From the NCBI GenBank assembly GCA_900142905.1, contig FSRV01000002.1:310001-374000 (forward strand): 64,000 bases of DNA, read 5' to 3'. Below, in pieces: positions 63,238 to 64,000 of this stretch. The stretch's first letter is position 1, and every line of letters begins with the position of its first letter. A model generated the notes under the pieces. That model searched no databases and was not told the origin of the DNA. It saw nothing but the letters and a program-made list of their open reading frames with translations. The position numbers and the translations under genes are program-made. Source of the DNA: Burkholderia sp. GAS332 (GTDB taxonomy: Bacteria > Pseudomonadota > Gammaproteobacteria > Burkholderiales > Burkholderiaceae).

Positions 63238-64000
63238 ATGCAGATGAAACCGGACTGGTCATGCCTGAACGGCGTCAAGATTGTCGATCTGAGTCAGTTG
63301 TTGCCCGGGCCGCACGCCACTTCAATGCTGATGCAATTGGGTGCGGACGTCGTCAAGGTCGAGCCACCGGGCACGGGCGATCCGGCGCGGCAACTTGGAA
63401 GCGCGGTGTTTGCGCAGCTCAACCGCGGCAAGCGTTCTGTCGCGCTCGATTTGAAGAGCGCCGCGGGCAAGGCAACGTTTCTCGATTTGATACGGGACGC
63501 GGATGCGGTCGTGGAGGGCTTCCGGCCGGGTGTCATGCAGCGGCTCGGACTCGACTACGCCGCACTCGCCGAGGTGAACCCGCGCATTGTCATGTGTTCG
63601 ATATCCGGCTTCGGGCAGACAGGACCGTATTCGGCATTGCCCGGCCACGATCTCAACTATCTGGCGCTCGGCGGATTCTGGTCGATACCGGTTCAGGTGA
63701 GCGAGCGCGTCTCGCGTCCACGGGTTCGCCTCGCGGACTATGCCGCGTCGAGTCATGCCGCGCTCGCGCTGGCCGTGGCGGTTCTCAGCGCACGCCAGAA
63801 TGGCCGTGGCCAGCATCTCGACGTGTCGATCCACGACTGCGTGATGGCATGGACGGCGCCCGCCGCGTGGACGTCGCGCGACTATGCGGAGGATCCCCTG
63901 GCATCGCCGACGGTCATGCCCGAGAACGACATTTTCGAAACCCGGGATGGGCGCTACCTCGCACTCGGCATTCTGGAAAACAAGTTCTGGCTGACCTTGC
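63238..64000 (+). CDS. Family III CoA-transferase (CaiB/BaiF), partial at right edge
   Basis: An ATG at 63238 with CAAGGAAATC upstream opens a frame of 254 codons to the window edge without a stop. LNGVKIVDLSQLLPGPHATS, LMQLGADVVKVEPPGTGDPA, RGKRSVALDLKSAAGKATFL and ADAVVEGFRPGVMQRLGLDY are diagnostic. The aspartate that carries the glutamyl/aspartyl-CoA chemistry is Asp138 in GHDLNYLALGGF. Family members move CoA between carboxylic acids, so it may recycle CoA from product to substrate. Family members are about 380-410 residues, so roughly one third is missing. It lies 49 bp after the acyl-CoA dehydrogenase gene in the same operon. Confidence 0.93.
   Translation, partial: MQMKPDWSCLNGVKIVDLSQLLPGPHATSMLMQLGADVVKVEPPGTGDPARQLGSAVFAQLNRGKRSVALDLKSAAGKATFLDLIRDADAVVEGFRPGVMQRLGLDYAALAEVNPRIVMCSISGFGQTGPYSALPGHDLNYLALGGFWSIPVQVSERVSRPRVRLADYAASSHAALALAVAVLSARQNGRGQHLDVSIHDCVMAWTAPAAWTSRDYAEDPLASPTVMPENDIFETRDGRYLALGILENKFWLTL

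Overview
The window is a GC-rich (about 62-63%), densely coded chromosomal segment that reads as Burkholderiales, most likely Paraburkholderia. The grounds are the single-chain NADP isocitrate dehydrogenase, a DUF2844/DUF3443 secreted pair, a gudP-gudD-kdgD glucarate cluster, many LysR/GntR/IclR regulators each beside an MFS carrier, and the codon and start usage. This taxonomic call is inference. I see no rRNA, tRNA, CRISPR array, insertion sequence, prophage or integrase. The segment is a run of small regulated catabolic modules, typical of a secondary replicon or accessory region.

Layout. 1-4.5 kb: MFS carrier, FGGY (glycerol-kinase-like) kinase and GlpD-like dehydrogenase, cut by the left edge. 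5-10.8 kb: ECF sigma factor and TonB siderophore receptor, each with a Fur-box-like site, around a DHA2 efflux pump and its divergent LysR. 11-13.7 kb: isocitrate dehydrogenase with a strong terminator and a small conserved-looking protein. 14-21 kb: acyl-CoA dehydrogenase, NDP-forming acyl-CoA synthetase, MFS and hydrolase on the minus strand, facing an IclR regulator. 21-25 kb: DUF3443 lipoprotein, DUF2844 protein and a membrane diguanylate cyclase. 25-29 kb: LysR facing a CitMHS carrier plus two AtuA-type (DUF1446) proteins. 29-34 kb: FadR-type GntR and gudP-gudD-kdgD. 34-36 kb: DHA2 pump. 36-39.8 kb: periplasmic solute-binding protein translationally coupled to a CHASE-PAS-GGDEF-EAL protein.

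39.8-45.8 kb: a GntR repressor and a cytoplasmic gamma-glutamyltransferase-fold enzyme, each preceded by a near-identical operator, then MFS, GAF protein and MFS. 46-58.7 kb: ureohydrolase, LysR, orphan solute-binding protein, a second paralogous LysR, aldehyde dehydrogenase, NCS1 permease, GMC alcohol dehydrogenase, an AcoR-type regulator lacking its AAA+ domain, and a flavin monooxygenase. Shared promoter elements link the ureohydrolase and binding-protein ends. 59-64 kb: LysR facing acyl-CoA ligase, acyl-CoA dehydrogenase and a family III CoA-transferase cut by the right edge; this trio resembles caiC-caiA-caiB in gene types.

The most unusual items are the coupled binding-protein/c-di-GMP pair, the GGT-fold enzyme that has lost its gamma-glutamyl-binding residues, the pepsin-like motifs in DUF3443, the acyl-CoA dehydrogenase lacking both known catalytic-base positions, and the 46-58 kb ureohydrolase/GMC/monooxygenase cluster. 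All functional statements rest on reading motifs by eye; no database search was run.
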